Source: Avena insularis (taxonomy: Eukaryota > Streptophyta > Magnoliopsida > Poales > Poaceae). From it: 64,000 nt of DNA. The notes beneath the pieces were generated by a model, which made no database searches, was not told where the DNA came from, and saw only the letters and a program-made list of their open reading frames with translations. A program made the translations under genes and the position numbers. The DNA lies in the NCBI GenBank assembly GCA_023614405.1, contig CM042684.1, positions 471,829,650-471,893,649 of the forward strand. Direction: 5' to 3'. Shown piece after piece: positions 1 to 10,816 of this stretch (its first letter is position 1; each line of letters begins with the position of its first letter).

Positions 1-441
1 TGGAAAGGATGTTCCATGATGGATTTGGATGAGTTCCAAAGTTGAGACATTGTGACGGATACTACAACGAAAGGCTAAGTATATGACTGCTATAGTAGCA
101 GCAAAGGAGGGCATTTGTGTTAAGTAGTTTGTTATCAAACTAGGTGTGGTTCAAAGTGGGCTAATGCTATGAAGATATATTGTGTGACAATAATATCAAC
201 ATATTTTAAGCCGAACGAACTAAAGGTCTCACCAAAGGACCAAATTTATAATGCCATCTCATTTGAGAATGAGTGATGCGTAGAGACGCAAAGACATGCA
301 AATACACACGGACCTGAAACTGTCAGATCCAGAGATTATGTTAACCACTAGCAATCGCGTATATGCAACACCAGAAAGCCATAAGTGTTCAATACGCAAA
401 GTTTTTTAACTAGATTATTGACTCTAGTGCAAGTGGGAGAC
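1..441 (+). pseudogene. Copia pol 3' end (RNase H remnant) and polypurine tract
   Basis: This is the 3' end of a Ty1/Copia internal domain; the rest lies left of the window. Translating from about 79 gives AKYMTAIVAAKEGI and then, after a stop, FVIKLGVVQS. The reading then shifts frame into ANAMKIYC. This matches the C-terminal RNase H of BARE/Angela-type Copia elements, including the Ala-Ala-Lys-Glu region. Further fragments with many stops run to about 430. The last bases before the LTR, gcaagtgggagac at 429-441, are the usual polypurine tract of this clade. Several stops and frameshifts show that it is dead. Family placement is by recognition only. Confidence 0.72.
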
Positions 442-2140
442 TGAAGGGAATATGCCCGAGAGGCAATAATAAAGTGGTTATTATCTTATTCCATGTTTAT
501 TTTGCATGCTATAATTGTATTGATCGGAAACATCAATACACGTGTGTTTAATAAACAAAAAGGGTTTCTAGTTATGCCTCTCTTATAGACTAGCTTGTTG
601 ATTAACAAGATGATCAAGGTTTCCTGATCATGGACATTGGATGTTGTTAATAACAAGGTCACAGTATTTGTGAAATGATGTGATGAACATTCATCCGAAG
701 TATAGCATTACGATCAAAGTCATTATGTTTATATTGCTATAACATCATACGAAGTAATCTTTATCCTTAGACCATGATATCATGTTAATTGCTAACACCG
801 GAAGAGTATCTTGATAACATCAAACGTCACACCGTAACAGGGTGACTATAAAGATGGGTTCAGTGCTACGAAGGTGTTATGTTGAGGCTCATGGATCAAG
901 AGTGGGATTTGTCCATCCCGATGACGGATAGATATACTCTGGGCCCTCTCGGTGATATCACATTGAAATATCTTGCAAGCAAGTGATGTGATCACTAGAA
1001 TGTTATATCACGGGAACAAGAAAAGAGTGCATGTCGGTAACGAGATCAAACTAGGTATTTGGATGCCAATGATCGAATCTCGGACATGTAATATATCGCG
1101 AGACAAAGGGATTTAGTTACAACGTTAAAGGTTCACACGATCACAAGGGTCATCATTGAATATGTGGGAGTCAGTACGGATCTCCAGGTCTCGCTGCTGA
1201 TTATTGATCGGAGAGGGGTCTCGATCATGTCTGCATTATTCACGAACCGTAGGGTGACACACTTAAGGGATACCGACACCATTTGGAGAAAATATGTTTC
1301 AGATAAAGATTTAAGAAAGCGCTGGAATTATTTCAATAGACACCAAAACTGTTTTAGGTGAAATTGCTGAAATTGGTTCTGCATGTAATATTGAAATGTT
1401 GCAGGGGGTTTTATGTGTATCTTTGTCAAGTAAAGTAATTAACAAAATTCTGAAAAAAAATAATAAAAGAGTTTTATTAAATGAGAGAGCATTAAATTTG
1501 GAGAAATTTAATGCATTTAAAGTGGAGACTTTAAAAGAGAATGTGAAGGGGCATTTTAATGTGGAGGGGTTACCACCACATGAATGGGGGAGGTGAGGAG
1601 TCACCCCCCATGGGGCGCCGGCCATGGGGGAGGGGTACCCCCTCCTCCTATAAAAGGCCCCCTCACTCCCCTTCTTCCTCACACCTCCTCGTGAAGGACC
1701 TCTCTCTCCCCCTCTAGTATTTTTCCCCCATGGTCTCAGATTAGCGAGATACATGTTCCCGGTGGCTTTATCTAGAAAGGAGTTGCTGCTTCCGCTGCTT
1801 TGCTGGAGCGAGGGACGGAGGTTGTCGGGGTACCGGATGTGTGTGCGATCACGGATGCACCACTGCTTTGCGGTGCTGGACTTGGTGGTGCTGGACTTGC
1901 TAGAGCTGGATCTGATGGACGTGCTGGAGCCGGACCTGCTGGACTTCATCACGATCTTGAGATCGGCAAGTGTACGACTACATCAACCACGAGTTCCTAC
2001 TCATTAACAAAACTCGTTGTCTTCGAGGGTAAGTTCTCGATGGATGTATGTCCACCCATTGCTCTGTACCTAGTAGATAGATCTTGGCGTGTAGTTCTCA
2101 TCGTAGGTAATTTTTTGTTTTCTATGCGGTGGACCCAACA
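442..2140 (+). mobile_element. Copia 3' LTR (BARE/Angela-related)
   Basis: This 1699 bp LTR follows the polypurine tract directly and ends in CCCAACA. The motif GAGGCAATAATAA near its start is typical of BARE/WIS/Angela LTRs. A reverse-complement relative, a solo LTR of nearly the same length, lies at 52302-53997 and confirms the boundaries. The first bases read TGAAGGGAA where relatives have TGTTGG, so the terminus is altered. From 2141 the sequence continues as an L1 LTR, matching 8597 onward in the other L1 LTR. The Copia element therefore inserted into the 5' LTR of L1, and its own 5' half is outside the window. Confidence 0.85.
1648..1657 (+). promoter_or_regulatory. TATA box of the Copia LTR
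   Basis: CTATAAAAGG lies about 1.2 kb into the LTR within C-rich sequence. This fits the U3/R promoter of a BARE-type LTR. The solo copy of the same family has a weaker TTTAAATA-type box at about 52777-52785 on the minus strand. The call rests on motif and position only. Confidence 0.55.
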
Positions 2141-3055
2141 CCGTTCATGATCAAGATCATCTATTTGTAATTCTGCATGTTGTGTTTGCGGGTATCCGAT
2201 AGATATTGAGATGCTATTTCAGATTGATTATTGATTCTATCATGTCCTTGTTATTTGTGATCTTGCTTGCTTTCTGTTGTTAGTAGCTATCTTGGCCTAT
2301 TTATGCTCGATAGTGGGTTCATGCCTCTGATAATCTGGGGAAGTGTCAGAAATCTCTAAGATACTAGATGTGTTGTTGCTACTAGGGAGAAAACAACAAT
2401 CCTTTGTTCATAGAACAATCATATTGTTTACTTTACATGGAATTTGTAATGTAATTATCCATTGCTTGCAACTTAATACTGGAGGGGGTTCGGATGATAA
2501 CCTGAAGGTGGATTATTATTCATAGATGTAGTTGGATGGCAGTCTATGTATAATGTTGTAATGCCCAATCGAATCTCAAAGGAGTCAAGATGATTATTAT
2601 ATGCTTGTATGCTTTCTCGATGTTTGTCAATTGCCCCGCTGTAATTTGTTCACCCAGCATGTTATCTATCTTAAGGAGAGCCACCTCTAGTGAACTATGG
2701 ACCCCGGTCCTTTCTTTTACTTTCAATCTACAATCAATTGTTTACTGCTTTGTGTTTACTTTCTGCAAACTATTACTTTCTTCCATTCGATACGTCTAAT
2801 CCTTTGTTTTCAGCAAAACCGATGAGATTAACAACCTCATCGCAAGTTGGGGACAGAGTTCTGTGGTTTTGTTGTTCAGGTCTCCACCGCTGGCAAAGGC
2901 CTGCCAACGTTCAGCTAGCAACACCTTTGGGGTGTTTCCTTGCTCCTACTAGTTCGATTAAACCTTGGTTTCATACTGAGGGAAAACTTGCTGCTGTGCT
3001 CATCATACCTTCCTCTTGGGGTTCCCCAACGAGCTCGATATATTTTGGGCCATCA
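2141..3055 (+). repeat. L1 5' LTR, 3' part
   Basis: This stretch matches 8597-9553 of the 3' LTR. It lacks about 32 bp present at roughly 8755-8786 (between 'cttggcc' and 'tatttatgctc'), and its sequence also differs around 2885-2905. The LTR ends in GGGCCATCA. The 5' part is missing because the Copia element inserted at 2141. Confidence 0.85.
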
Positions 3056-3066
3056 AGCTACTTTTC

Positions 3067-3083
3067 TGGTGCCGTTGCCGGGG
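3067..3083 (+). other. L1 primer binding site (tRNA-Asp type)
   Basis: TGGTGCCGTTGCCGGGG lies 11 bp after the 5' LTR. It is complementary, with one mismatch (T for C at the fourth base), to the 3' end of plant tRNA-Asp(GTC) including CCA. Athila-clade elements are known to use tRNA-Asp. L5 has the matching site on the minus strand with a fully matched first half. Confidence 0.8.
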
Positions 3084-3302
3084 AGTCAAGGACCTTCACA
3101 AGGGGAGTCCCTTATAACCAATCTCTTTACTTTGTTATTTTTTTGCTTAGTTTACTTTTGTTTTGTTTGCTTGTTTCCTTATGAAAAACACACAAAAAAA
3201 GAGTTTTACAAGTTTGCTTTCTTTATTAAAAACACAAAAAAATTGACTACTCTTGAAAACACTAAGTTGTGTGACTTCACTAGCACCAACAACAATGATT
3301 TT

Positions 3303-5168
3303 ATGAGCACACCTATTGTTCCACCTATTCCGGAAGCTACTTTCTTTGAGATAAAACCTGCTTTACTCAATCTTGTTATGAGAGAACAATTTTCTGGTAT
3401 TGGTAATGAAGATGTTGCTGCCCATCTAAATAACTTTGTTGAACTTTGTGAGATGCAAAAGCATAAGGATATAGATGGAGATATTATTAAGCTTCAATTG
3501 TTTCCTTTCTCTTTGAGAGGAAAAGCTAAAGAATGGTTGCAATCCCTAACTAGAAATAGTATTGATTCGTGGACTAAATGCAAAGATGCTTTCATTGGAA
3601 AATACTATCCTCCTGCTAAGATTATATCTATGAGAAGTGAAATAATGAAGTTTAAACAATCTGATAATGAACACGTTGCTCAAGCTTGGGAAAGAATGAA
3701 ATCTTTGGTAAAGAATTATCCCACTCATGGACTGACTGCTTGGATGATCATCCAAACTTTTTATGCGGGATTGGAATATTCTTCAAGGAACCTATTGGAT
3801 TCTGCTGCTGGAGGTACCTTTATGACCATCACTTTGGGGGCTGCAACAAAGCTTCTGGATAATATGATGGTTAACTACTCCAAATGGCAAACTGAAAGAG
3901 CTCCACAAGGTAAGAAGGTAAATTCTGTTGAGGAAACCTCCTCCTTGAGTGATAAGATTGATATTATTATGTCTATGCTTGTTAATGGGAAAGCCCATAT
4001 TGATCCAAATAATGTTCCCTTAGCCTCTTTGGTTGCTCAAGAAGAGCAAGTTGATGTGAACTTTATAAGAAATAACAATTTTAGCAACAATGCCTACAGG
4101 AATAATTTTGGTAGTAACAATTATAGGCCATATCCTCCCAACAATGGTAATGCTTATGGAAATTCCTACAACAACAATAGGAGTGCTCCCTCTGAACTTG
4201 AAGTTATGCTTCAGGACTTTATTAGTAAACAAACTGCTTTCAATAAAACTATTGAGGAAAAACTCTCTAATGCTGAAAGAAATATAGCATCTTTGGCTAA
4301 AGATCAATCTTCTTTGAATAAAATGGCTGCTAAACCTGAAATTAATGATAATTCCTTTGCAACTACTAATGCCATACAAGTAAGAATTGATGAAAATGTT
4401 AGACTATTAGCTGAATTACATGCTAAGTGGGAAAGAGAAGATGAAATTGCTAGAAACATTAGTGTTTCTACTATCACTAACACTAGTGTTGAGGCTAGTA
4501 ATAGCTCTACTACTTTAGATGATAATTTTGATTTTGATCTTGATGGTTGCAATATCTCTGAAGTTATTAAGTGCCTACAAAAGCTTGCTAAAAGTCCTAA
4601 TGCTAGTGCTATGAACATGGCCTTTATAAAACACATTACTGATGCTCTCATAAAGATTAAAGAAGAAAAGATGAAACATAAAGCTTCTATTCCTATAAAA
4701 CAAGAAGATGGTTGGGAACCCATCATTAATATGAAAGTGAATGATTTTGATTTCAAAGCTTCATGTGATCTTGATAGTAGTGTTTCTATTATGCCTAGAA
4801 GGATTTTTGATATGCTTGATTTGCCACCACTTGAAGATTGTTATTTGAATGTCCCACTTGATGATAATGCTAAAAAGAAACTCATGGGGAGTATTAATGA
4901 TGTTCTTATTATGGTTAACAATGCCTATGTCCCTGTTGATTTCTATGTTTTGGATGTTGAATGCAATGCTTCTTGTCCTATTACTTTGGGAAGACCTTTT
5001 CTTATAACTGTTGGTGCAATTATTGATATGAAAGAAGGCACCATTAAATATCAACTCCCACTCAAGAAAGGTATAGAACACTTCCCTATGAAGAGAGAGA
5101 AGATTTATTTTGCCTCTCCTATGAAAACAAAATTTGCTCTTAATGCTTCTTCATTTGAGAACACTTGA
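3303..5168 (+). CDS. gag: L1 Gag-protease polyprotein
   Basis: The open frame runs without a stop from inside the LTR. The first ATG after the LTR in frame is at 3303 (MSTPIVPP), giving about 621 residues; the original start may lie slightly upstream and be lost. Residues about 14-190 are an Athila/Tat-type retrotransposon Gag domain, with LFPFSLRGKAKEWLQSL near residue 65 and AWERMKSLVKNYPTHGL near 128. An Asn-rich linker at about 256-293 replaces any zinc knuckle, and a coiled-coil-like stretch follows. From about residue 480 there is a retropepsin-like domain with CDLDSSVSIMP where relatives have CDLGASVSIMP, then ITLGRPFL near 560. The loss of Gly-Ala next to the catalytic Asp makes protease activity doubtful. 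No polymerase follows. Confidence 0.88.
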   Translation: MSTPIVPPIPEATFFEIKPALLNLVMREQFSGIGNEDVAAHLNNFVELCEMQKHKDIDGDIIKLQLFPFSLRGKAKEWLQSLTRNSIDSWTKCKDAFIGKYYPPAKIISMRSEIMKFKQSDNEHVAQAWERMKSLVKNYPTHGLTAWMIIQTFYAGLEYSSRNLLDSAAGGTFMTITLGAATKLLDNMMVNYSKWQTERAPQGKKVNSVEETSSLSDKIDIIMSMLVNGKAHIDPNNVPLASLVAQEEQVDVNFIRNNNFSNNAYRNNFGSNNYRPYPPNNGNAYGNSYNNNRSAPSELEVMLQDFISKQTAFNKTIEEKLSNAERNIASLAKDQSSLNKMAAKPEINDNSFATTNAIQVRIDENVRLLAELHAKWEREDEIARNISVSTITNTSVEASNSSTTLDDNFDFDLDGCNISEVIKCLQKLAKSPNASAMNMAFIKHITDALIKIKEEKMKHKASIPIKQEDGWEPIINMKVNDFDFKASCDLDSSVSIMPRRIFDMLDLPPLEDCYLNVPLDDNAKKKLMGSINDVLIMVNNAYVPVDFYVLDVECNASCPITLGRPFLITVGAIIDMKEGTIKYQLPLKKGIEHFPMKREKIYFASPMKTKFALNASSFENT

Positions 5169-7956
5169 TTCTTTTTCTTGCTTCTTATGCCTAACTTAAA
5201 GGCGTTAAAGAAAAGTACTTATTGGGAGATAACCCAAAAGTTTTAGATGAGTCCTGGAAGTTATTACCTCAGTAATAACCGCTCCTTATCCTTTTTATTT
5301 GCTTTTTGTGCCAAGAGTAACCTCTAATGAGAGAGAAGTAATGATTGGGAAAGTTGTTGTCCTGAAACAGATTTCTGTGCTTCACCGTAACAATTCGTGT
5401 AAAATCTCTGTACGTCCTTTTGAGGCGTGAATTTTTGTGCTTCTGCCCCAGGTTGTTATCTAACTTTCGTTAGTTCAACACTTTTTGATTTGAGCAACAG
5501 AAGGTCTTCGAAAAAATTCATCTTTACCTGCTGGTCTGTTTTGACAGATTTCTGCCATTTTCTGCATTTGCTTCTTGTTGGTTCCTTTTTTAGTTCTTTT
5601 GGGGAATTGAGCTTTTTGAGGGAAGTGCTACAGTAGCTTGTGTTTTAATGGAAGTTTTATTGGTGTTGGAAGTGAACCTAAAGACTTATTGTCTTGAGTG
5701 CACTAATGTTGCTAATAAAGATTGTGTGAAGTTTTGTATGAATGAAAAAAATTCAGGTGTATGGAAGAAATGAGTAATGAGATGAAGAATGGACTAAAGC
5801 TCAAGCTTGGGGATGCCACACGTGTCACCCCAAGAAATATCCAAGAAGTACAAGCGTCAAAGCTTGGGGATGCCCAAGGCAACCCCATCTTCATCAATCA
5901 AAGTCCCAGGTTTTTTCCAAACTCTTCATTTTTATTGTTTCATGCACAATTGTGTTGTTCTTGGAGTGTCTTCTTTTTCGTTTTCATTTTGGTTTTTCGT
6001 TTGCTTGGTTTTCTTAGTTTGCTAAATAAATTGGTTGGACCCCCTCTTTCATACATTGGTTTTCAAATAGTGTGGTTTGGATTTGGAAAAGAGTAGGAAA
6101 GTTCATGCCTAAGTGGTAAAGAGAGCTTGTTTTTGACTGTGGCCTATGCTTTGTCATGCTATGCTTGATATTGTTTTGGCTTTATGCTTAGTATTCTTTG
6201 CTGTAGCATGACTTGTTATAAACAATTGAGATTGCTTAATGTGCCTTTGAAGAATCATGCGTTGTTTTAGCATATTAAAGCATAGTATTGTGGTATTATC
6301 CTTTGATGCTTTATTTGGGTTGACTTGGCGCATGCTCACACCATGTTATGACTATCTCAAGTCACCATAAGACTTTATGATCCTTTAGTTTTCAACTTGT
6401 AGTATCACTTTATGCTTTGATGAATGATGTTTTGTCACTCTGCATGATTATGGCCATTATTGCTCTCTTAGTTTGTCGCTCCGAGTCTTTTTCTAGCCTC
6501 CGTAACCAAGTATGAGTTCCACTCATGCATCCAACTCTTTAAACCAAGTTATTCCAAAGAGTCCACCATACCTACCTACTAGCATACGCTATTATAAGTA
6601 TATTCATGTTTCTGTCTACCTTCCGAATTAAACTTGTTATGAGAAAACTAGTGATTAAAGCTCTCACGAACTTGATGGCACACTTTACTTTTCTCGCCCT
6701 TAATAAACTTGAACCATTGTGTCGTCTATGTTGTATATGCTTGCACTTATTTGTTGGGGATTAGCAGAACCATGCTGTCATGGGGAACGCTTTCAACATT
6801 GCACTTGTACTTTGTACCTAGTTGATATCATGCTCTTTTGTCTATGGATGTCGTCGGTGTGAAATGAAAGGGGAGCTTGTAAGTCCATGGAGTTATGTAT
6901 ATGTGTTAGAGAAACACCTGGGCCGCTGGTCTAATCCATGCTGACATGGTGGAAACCTGTAGCGTAACCATAATGAGCTGTCTATGAAGCATTCTTCTTA
7001 TAAAAAAACAGTCCGATATTGAGAAAAAAAGAGAAAAATAAAAAAAGAGATTATGATAAGAGGAAAGAGAGAAAAAAGCACCATATTCCCATGGTAAATA
7101 AGAAGATTGCTGAGATGCTCGTTGTCTGCTTGCCTTGTCATTTTGATATGGGGATTCTTCCGTATCATCGGGCAAGGGTACCTGCTATGTTCTCTATGAT
7201 ACACATGTACTTACGATGACAAGATCTTACCGGTGACTAAACTTGAGTAGCATGAGGAGCGACCCTCATATTCAAGGGACATGAGATTTCCAACTTATAC
7301 TTCGTCAAGCATATACACCATAGTTTGTTCACTTTAAGCTTAATCACTTCAAGATGCTTATGATAGGGGCAATGAGAGCTGAAAGCTATTAAGTACCATA
7401 ATTTTTGGAAGCTCTTTATGAGACTTGAATCCCTACTTCCTTCTATGAAGGCCCTTCTTCCACTTATATATTGAGTCTCCACCTTCTATCTTTATGCACC
7501 TACTTTGAGAGCATAGTGGCCATTCTTAGTTCTATGTGCATTGTCCCAAGACTTGTTGATTGATGCATAGCTTTGATATTGCTTGTTTTAAACTATTTAT
7601 ATCTAGTCACTCTTATGAACTTTGAAGCTGTCCTATGCACTTATGTTTGCTACTGTATGAGGGGCAAGCTGAATACCACTATGCTATGTTTTCTTTATGT
7701 GAAACAAACAAACGTCTTGCAAAGCATTGTTATTCATGAATCTTTTGTTTGTGCCTTTTCATGTTTCAACATAGTTTCTTTGTCTTATTGCTAGAACTTT
7801 GTATTTCATGTTATGATTGAAGTACTATGATCCCAGCTTTGATTGTTTTACAAATACTTTGATCAAGTTTATGATGGTGCATGTCACCTCAAAAATTATT
7901 CTTTCTTTTTATCACTTACCTACTCAAGGACGAGCAGGTGTTAAGCTTGGGGATGT
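5169..7956 (+). other. L1 non-coding 3' internal region
   Basis: These 2.8 kb hold no supported gene. From about 5185 the sequence is the reverse complement of L5 (about 55800 down to 51413), so it is a conserved non-coding part of the family. It contains two internal copies of the polypurine motif AAGCTTGGGGA (5803-5813 and 5860-5870) and the functional copy at 7943-7953, just before the 3' LTR. A long A/G-rich tract lies at 7019-7080. Short ORFs here are not conserved in frame with L5 in a way I would trust. Confidence 0.75.
7943..7956 (+). other. L1 polypurine tract
   Basis: AAGCTTGGGGATGT lies directly before the 3' LTR start TGATACATTG at 7957. Related tracts precede the 3' LTRs of L2 (20423), L5 (51416-51426, minus) and L6 (63681-63693, minus). 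It would prime plus-strand DNA synthesis. Confidence 0.75.
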
Positions 7957-9553
7957 TGATACATTGCAAATATATCTATAATTTTTGATGTTCCATGCTT
8001 GGTTTTATCTATTTTCTTGTGTTTTGTCCACACTTTGGAGTACTTCTCATATGATTTCTTGGACTAACCTATTAACAAGAGCCACAGTGCCAACTGCCTG
8101 TTTTCTGCTGTTTTTGGTTCCAAGAAAGTCAGAAAATGAATATTCTCGGAATTGGACGGGACAAAAGCCAAAGTCATTATTTTACCAAGGGACACCTAGA
8201 GCCAGAATACGAGACGGAGAGGGGCTAGGGCCCGGCCACACCAATTGGCCGCGCGGCTAGGCCTAGCCCACGCCAGGGGGTGGTCTGGCCGCCCCAGGCA
8301 CCCTATCGGCCTCTCCTTTCGCCTATATATTGTCTCTGCTACGGAAACCTATGTACCCGATCAAAATTCCACGAAAGAGTCTATAGCCGCCGTCATCTCC
8401 ATCCCTAGATCGGGAGGGATCTGAAACTCTTCCCGGCACCCTGCCGGAGAGGGGAATTCACCCTGGAGGCCTTCTTAATCATCATGCAAGCCTCCGGTGT
8501 GATGTGTGAGTAGTTCATCTCTTGACTACGGGTACATGCAGTAGCTAGATGGCTGGTTCTCCTCCTTTGTGCTATCATGTTTAGATCTTGTGAGCTCCGT
8601 TCATGATCAAGATCATCTATTTGTAATTCTGCATGTTGTGTTTGCGGGGATCCAATGGATATTGAGATGCTATTTCAGATTGATTATTGATTCTATCATG
8701 TCTTTGTTATTTGTGATCTTGCATGCTTTCCGTTGTTAGTAGCTATCTTGGCCAAGTAGATGCTAGCAACTCCAAGAGTTAGTATTTATGCTCGATAGTG
8801 GGTTCATGCCTCTGGTAATCTGGGTAAGTGACAGAAATCTCTAAGGTACTAGATGTGTTGTTGCTACTAGGGAGAAGACAATAATCCTTTGTTCATAGAA
8901 CAATCATATTGTTTACTTTACACACAATTCGTAATATAATTATCCATTGCTTGCAACTTAATACTGGAGGGGGTTCGTATGATAACCTGAAGGTGGATTA
9001 TTAGTCATAGATGCAGTTGGATGGCGGTCTATGTATAATGTTGTAATGCCCAATCGAATCTCAAAGGAGTCAAGATGATTAGTATATGCTTGTATGCTTT
9101 CTCGATGTTTGTCAATTGCCCCACTGTAATTTGTTCACCCAACATGTTATCTATCTTAAGGAGAGCCACCTCTAGTGAACTATGGACCCCGATCCTTTCT
9201 TTTACTTTCAATCTACAATCAACTGTTTACTGCTTTGTGTTTACTTTCTGCAAACTATTACTTTCTTCCATTCGATACGTTTAATCCTTTGTTTTCAGCA
9301 AAACTGGTGAGATTGACAACCTCATCGCAAGTTGGGGACAAAGTTCTGTGGTTGTGTTGTGCAGGTCTCCATGTTGCTGCTGGCACCGGTAGTGCGCCCT
9401 GGCAACGTTCAGCTAGCAACACCTTTGGGGTGTTTCCTTGCTCCTACTGGTTCGATTAAACCTTGGTTTCATACTGAGGGAAAACTTGCTGCTGTGCTGA
9501 TCATACCTTCCTCTTGGGGTTCCCCAACGAGCTCGATATATTTTGGGCCATCA
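7957..9553 (+). repeat. L1 3' LTR
   Basis: This complete LTR of about 1597 bp runs from TGATACATTGC to GGGCCATCA. A TATA-like CCTATATATT lies at about 8322-8331, downstream of a GC-rich block. The sequence before it shares the 'ctaacctattaacaagagccacagtg' region, in reverse complement, with L5 at about 51280-51320 and 58760-58790. Confidence 0.88.
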
Positions 9554-9803
9554 CACCACTACGGCGGAGCTTCTCGAAGATGTTTTAGGATCCCGTCCTC
9601 AGACATCTTCGAGGAGCTCGCCATAGAGGCACTCCCAAATATGTGAAATTTTGTATCTCCCGAGTGTATTGATCTAGCTTGAGAAGTTATAAACTGCAAG
9701 ATGTTGTGCGAGAGCAGGGACACCACTATGGCGGAGCTTCTCGAAGATGTCTTAGGATCCCGTCCTTAGACATCTTCGAGGAGCTTGCCATAGAGGCACT
9801 CCC
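9554..9803. repeat. Two copies of an 80 bp hairpin repeat
   Basis: Unit 1 (9554-9635) and unit 2 (9721-9803) are near-identical. Each is a long imperfect palindrome. In unit 2 the arms 9726-9757 (ctatggcggagcttctcgaa...) and 9762-9792 (...ttcgaggagcttgccatag) pair almost fully around a short GC centre. They lie at the transposase 3' side of the CACTA, where subterminal transposase-binding repeats are expected. L1 ends exactly at the first base of unit 1. Confidence 0.7.
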
Positions 9804-10159
9804 TATGGCTAATTGTAAATGATACCACCCCATTTTTCAAAAATACTAGACCACCTTACATGGACAATGTCCCAACCGGGGTATCTAAAACCTTTATGTC
9901 CACTCCGAGTGAAAAAGACAAATGTCTGCCGAATCGGCAGGAAGTGGGTCCGGTTTGAACTATAGTTACATGATCAAATGCTCATGATTTTTTGAAAAAA
10001 AATATTTTTAGACTCACAATATGATGTTTCTTCAGAGATCTAATGCAAGTTTAGTGAGGCTCATCCCCTATCTTTATGCCCGTCGGTTTGACCATAGTTT
10101 GAAACGGGAAAATTTGGAAACGGGCATAAGAAATTCAAAAATAGTCTGAACAATGTAAA
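9804..10159. other. CACTA 3' non-coding segment
   Basis: This is AT-rich sequence between the hairpin repeats and the end of recognisable transposase. I see no gene here. It contains inverted-looking 'gcccgt...acgggc' segments (about 10077-10130), plausibly part of the subterminal region. Confidence 0.4.
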
Positions 10160-10816
10160 TCCTTCACGTGGTGTTCACTTTGAAGGGCAGAATTTCTTCA
10201 AACTTATTATAATCTTCTGACATGTCTATCTTGTCCTCCACTACTACGATGTTTCTTTTTCCTGAAAGAACTATGTGGTGATTTGGATCATCATATGATG
10301 TATCCGTTTGCTTATTTTTTTATTTTTTCGGTTTGGTAGACATGTCCTTCACATAGAAAACCTGAGCCACGTCATTGGCTAGGATGAATGGTTCGTCTGT
10401 GAATCCAAGATTGTTGAGATCCACTGTTGTCATTCCGTACTTCTTGTCTACCTGAACCCCGCCTCCTGTCGGCTTGACCCATTTGCACTGAAACAAAGGG
10501 ACCTTAAAAGAAGGTCCATAGTCAAGTTCACATATATCCTCTATGTAACCATAATATGTGTCATTTTTCCCATTTTTGTTTGTTGCATCAATGCGGACAC
10601 CACTGTTTTGGTTGGTGCTATTTTTATCTTGGGCGATCATGTAAAATATATTCCCATTTATCTCATACCCTTAGAAAGTCAATATAGTCGAAGATAGTGT
10701 CCTGGCCAACAAGTACAGCTGATCTCCAATAGTGATGTTATTCATGAGATGTGTTTACAACCAACCACCGAAAGTCGCATGTGTGCACGTGTAATCGAGT
10801 CGTCAGACTCCCTCGG
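10160..10816 (-). pseudogene. tnp2: TNP2 C-terminal block (DUF4216-like)
   Basis: Reading leftward from 10816, the frames give SDDSITRAHM, then after a frameshift THLMNNITIGDQLYLLA, then GYEINGNIFYMIAQDK. An open stretch follows at 10640-10320 (TYYGYIEDICELDYGPSFKVPLFQCKWV...). This last part is the DUF4216 domain found at the C-terminus of plant En/Spm transposase polyproteins. A TAA at 10320 interrupts it, but recognisable sequence (SGKRNIVVVEDKIDMSEDYN) continues to about 10160. At least three stops and one frameshift make it non-functional. Confidence 0.85.

Larger units (their letters stand above)
2141..9553 (+). mobile_element. L1: non-autonomous Athila-type Gypsy element
   Basis: L1 has a partial 5' LTR (2141-3055), a tRNA-Asp-type primer site, one gag-pro frame (to 5168), about 2.8 kb of non-coding 3' sequence, a polypurine tract and a full 3' LTR (7957-9553). 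There is no reverse transcriptase, RNase H or integrase, so it depends on enzymes from another element. LTR and 3' sequence match L5 on the opposite strand at 49993-58889. The right end abuts a CACTA hairpin repeat at 9554, which suggests insertion into the CACTA. The likely 5 bp target duplicate is CACCA (9554-9558), but the left copy is out of view. The LTR type (tgatacattgcaaatatatc...) resembles the abundant Sabrina/WHAM group of Triticeae. Confidence 0.85.

Noticed and set aside
2940..3302. N-terminal extension of the L1 gag frame into the LTR
   Set aside because: Codons before 3303 cover the LTR end and primer site, so they are unlikely to be translated as Gag.
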